Shown piece after piece: positions 14,879-16,454 of a stretch of 16,454 bases of DNA. The position numbers and the translations under genes are program-made. The DNA comes from Candidatus Komeilibacteria bacterium RIFCSPLOWO2_02_FULL_48_11. Its GTDB lineage: Bacteria > Patescibacteriota > Patescibacteriia > UBA2169. The notes under the pieces are model-generated. The model was not told the DNA's origin. It did not search any database and saw nothing but the letters and a program-made list of their open reading frames with translations. Numbering within the stretch: the first letter of the stretch is position 1; each line of letters opens with the position of its first letter. Location: the NCBI GenBank assembly GCA_001818435.1, contig MHKO01000025.1:47094-63547 (forward strand), read 5' to 3'.

Positions 14879-15295
14879 ATGTTCCTCAAACAAATTTTCA
14901 CCTCCAAACCACTTTTAGCGCTGGAAATCGCGGTGCTCCTGTTTTTTGGTTTTAACGCGGCTAAAGAAATGTACAAAAAACATTCCATTGGCGAGGAAGT
15001 CAGCCGGTTGGAAGCTGAAATTGGAAAATTAGAGGGTGATAAAAGCGAACTCTCAGCTTTGCTCTCTTACGTTAAAACCGATGCTTTTGTGGAGCAAGAA
15101 GCCAGGGAAAAGCTGAATTTGGCCGGAGACGGAGAAAGCCTGGTATTAATGCCTGAAGCTGATATTAAACCAGAGAGCCAGCCTGAACAAACGGCCAGCA
15201 TTGCTTTTGACAGCTCGCCGAAAGCAGCCTCCAGCAGCAATTTGGAGCGCTGGTGGCAGTATTTTTTTGAGCACGAAAGATTATGGGAGAAATGA
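14879..15295 (+). CDS. FtsB/DivIC-family septum formation initiator
   Basis: The 138-residue protein has one membrane helix (about 12-28), a short coiled coil (about 36-64, EEVSRLEAEIGKLEGDKSEL) and the family's downstream motif VEQEAREKLNLAGDGESLVL (71-90). FtsB/DivIC proteins bridge the division complex (FtsL, FtsQ/DivIB) and help activate septal wall synthesis. The C-terminal 45 residues are an extra acidic/Ser-rich tail ending ERWWQYFFEHERLWEK, which is typical of Gram-positive-like and Patescibacteria versions but not diagnostic. No FtsL or FtsQ is in the window. The ATG lies just after the inverted repeat. Confidence 0.88.
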   Translation: MFLKQIFTSKPLLALEIAVLLFFGFNAAKEMYKKHSIGEEVSRLEAEIGKLEGDKSELSALLSYVKTDAFVEQEAREKLNLAGDGESLVLMPEADIKPESQPEQTASIAFDSSPKAASSSNLERWWQYFFEHERLWEK

Positions 15296-15510
15296 CAAAA
15301 TCTAAAGTTCAAAGTTCAAATGAATGTCAAATGCTTAAATACGCACGTCATTCTGAGGCGAAGCCGAAGAATCTCATACTTAATCCTGGGATCCCAGCCA
15401 GAGGCTGGTCGGCCTCTGGCCGACTTCAACTCTGTTTCGCTCAGGATGACGGGTTTGACCTTTTGTCATCAGGTTTTTGTCATTCATTTGGCATTTGAGC
15501 TTTGTCATTT
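15291..15510. repeat. AT-rich inverted flanks around the GTCAT element
   Basis: AATGACAAA (15291-15299) matches TTTGTCATT at 15501-15509 (and 15476-15484), and CAAATGAATG (15317-15326) matches CATTCATTTG (15481-15490). Left and right sides are AAAGTTCAAAGTTCAAATG-like and their complements. They enclose the GC-rich core 15347-15450, so the whole ~220 bases is a nested palindrome covering the space between the ftsB-like and PPIase genes. The left end overlaps the last codons of the ftsB-like gene. Confidence 0.65.
15347..15450. repeat. 104-bp GTCATTCTGAG...TCAGGATGAC palindromic element
   Basis: The ends GTCATTCTGAGGCGAA and TTCGCTCAGGATGAC are inverted, with one mismatch and one bulge. The centre holds a perfect hairpin, GCCAGAGGC / GCCTCTGGC with a 6-base loop (TGGTCG). 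AAGCCGAAGAATCTCAT near the left end is the familiar core of a repeat type seen in many unrelated bacterial genomes (GTCATTCTGAGCGAAGCGAAGAATC-like). It is a shorter relative of the element at 9391-9608, sharing the GTCAT(T/C)C(T/C)GAG end. No protein is encoded. Confidence 0.8.
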
Positions 15511-15518
15511 AGATCTTT

Positions 15519-16436
15519 ATGCAATATAAAAACAAATACACAAATTATTTATTATCAGGACTAATAATTTTAATATTCTTCATCGCCCTTTTTGGCTATG
15601 GCATTTACCACTGGCACTGGCAGGGGAACTTTGTTTATAATCTCTCTCGCGTCGTTCCTTACCCGGCGGTCTTGGTGGACTGGGAAGCAATCCGCTACTC
15701 GGCTTATTTGGAAAATCTTAAATCCTTAAAACAATACTGGGACGCGGCCCGGGCCAACAGCAATGTGTTTTTAGGCATACCCGGAGAAGAAGAAATCAGG
15801 GAGCGCTTGGTGGAAACTTTGATTGAACAAAAGATTGCGCAAATTTGGGCCAGAAAACAGGGCCTCACCGTCAGCCCGGAGGAAATTCAGCAAGAATGGG
15901 ACCGGGCCCAAAAAAAAGACGGCCTAACCAGCGAAGTAACCAGCTTTTTGCGCGACACCTATGGCTGGAGCGAGTCAATGTTCAAAGAGCGGGTATTGGC
16001 GCCATTCCTCCTCCAGCAAAAGGTAAAAGCCGCTTTGCCGGAAGCCGAAAATATCCAGCCGGAAGAAGCAGCCAAGCGGGCCGAGGAAATTTATAATTTA
16101 ACTCAAGCCTCAGGAGCCGTTTTTACGGAAATAGCCAAACAAACAAGCGATGACCGCGAGTCAGCCAAGAATGGCGGCGATTTGGGGTATTTCAGCCGCG
16201 GCACCTTTGAACCTCAAGTTGAAGAGGCGATATTCTCCATGAAAATAGGCGAGATAAGCCAGCCGGTTAAATCATCTTTTGGCTATCACATTATTCTCTT
16301 GGACGACTTATTGTACAACGACCAAAATACTCCCACTCAAGCGGCTATAAAGCATATCCTGATTAAATCTTTTGATTTTGACGACTGGCTGGCGCACCAA
16401 AAAAACACTACCAAGATTTACCGGCTGGTATTATAA
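15519..16436 (+). CDS. Membrane-anchored parvulin PPIase / chaperone (SurA/PrsA-like)
   Basis: The 305-residue protein has an N-terminal membrane anchor (about 10-30) and a helical SurA-N-like chaperone part (about 45-170). It is expected to help fold exported proteins outside the membrane. The parvulin domain spans about 181-264, with GASGxVFTEIAKQTSDD-like helix residues, NGGDLGYFSRGTF, IGEISQPVKSSFGYHIILLD and H257. The usual first strand (xxHILI) is missing in front of this. It appears instead after the domain as AIKHILIKSFDF, with H279. Both conserved histidines are thus present but in permuted order. The ATG follows the AT-rich flank of the palindromic element; no Shine-Dalgarno is visible. 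An alternative reading is a truncated second parvulin unit. The exact PPIase activity is not proven. Confidence 0.87.
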   Translation: MQYKNKYTNYLLSGLIILIFFIALFGYGIYHWHWQGNFVYNLSRVVPYPAVLVDWEAIRYSAYLENLKSLKQYWDAARANSNVFLGIPGEEEIRERLVETLIEQKIAQIWARKQGLTVSPEEIQQEWDRAQKKDGLTSEVTSFLRDTYGWSESMFKERVLAPFLLQQKVKAALPEAENIQPEEAAKRAEEIYNLTQASGAVFTEIAKQTSDDRESAKNGGDLGYFSRGTFEPQVEEAIFSMKIGEISQPVKSSFGYHIILLDDLLYNDQNTPTQAAIKHILIKSFDFDDWLAHQKNTTKIYRLVL

Positions 16437-16454
16437 AAGCGGGATACGGGAATC

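Noticed and set aside
15283..15498. Short plus-strand open frames over the GTCAT element
   Set aside because: They run through palindromic repeat sequence with no conserved or membrane-like composition.
16437..16454. Bases after the PPIase gene (GCGGGATACGGGAATC) as a terminator start
   Set aside because: The window ends before any pairing arm could be seen.

Overview
The window reads as a dense, mostly single-strand stretch of a bacterial genome. I infer a member of the Patescibacteria (Candidate Phyla Radiation), probably Parcubacteria-like. The grounds are gene content rather than a marker gene: a large DUF4012 protein, a SurA/PrsA-like PPIase, a very large Cys-rich exoprotein, an S-layer-style lytic-transglycosylase-like protein, scarce Shine-Dalgarno sites and many palindromic intergenic repeats. 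TGA ends several well-supported genes (glycosyltransferase, MNT protein, FtsB-like), so the recoded-UGA lineages (SR1/Gracilibacteria) are ruled out.

Layout, all genes on the + strand. (1) 109-1272: GT4-type glycosyltransferase. (2) 1346-4165: exported protein with 56 cysteines in 13 small modules and a helical C-terminus, with its own extended -10 promoter and a strong terminator. (3) 4284-7055: DUF4012 membrane protein with a promoter. (4) 7078-7736: MntA/HepT-type nucleotidyltransferase-HEPN toxin-antitoxin pair, closed by a terminator. (5) 7837-9384: MurJ lipid II flippase. (6) 9391-9608: palindromic GTCAT...ATGAC element, then lepA (EF4) at 9618-11504, which carries an in-frame palindromic repeat. 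(7) 11501-11974: wreck of a small gene that was coupled to lepA; it has lost its ATG, gained a 35-bp repeat and has one further frame break. (8) 11981-12575: 30-residue membrane peptide overlapping a PH-domain membrane protein. (9) 12597-14801: exported lytic-transglycosylase-like protein with surface repeats and Ig-like domains, apparently made from a leaderless mRNA. (10) 14879-15295: FtsB/DivIC-like protein. (11) 15519-16436: membrane-anchored parvulin PPIase that looks circularly permuted.

The common theme is the cell envelope: sugar transfer, lipid II flipping, wall cutting, division and extracytoplasmic folding, plus two large surface proteins. The other theme is repeats. At least five different palindromic or tandem repeats occur here. 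Several abut start codons, one forms a terminator, one sits inside lepA in frame, and one has helped break a gene.

I saw no tRNA, rRNA, CRISPR array, transposase or replication origin. Family assignments are from recognised motifs only; no database was searched.
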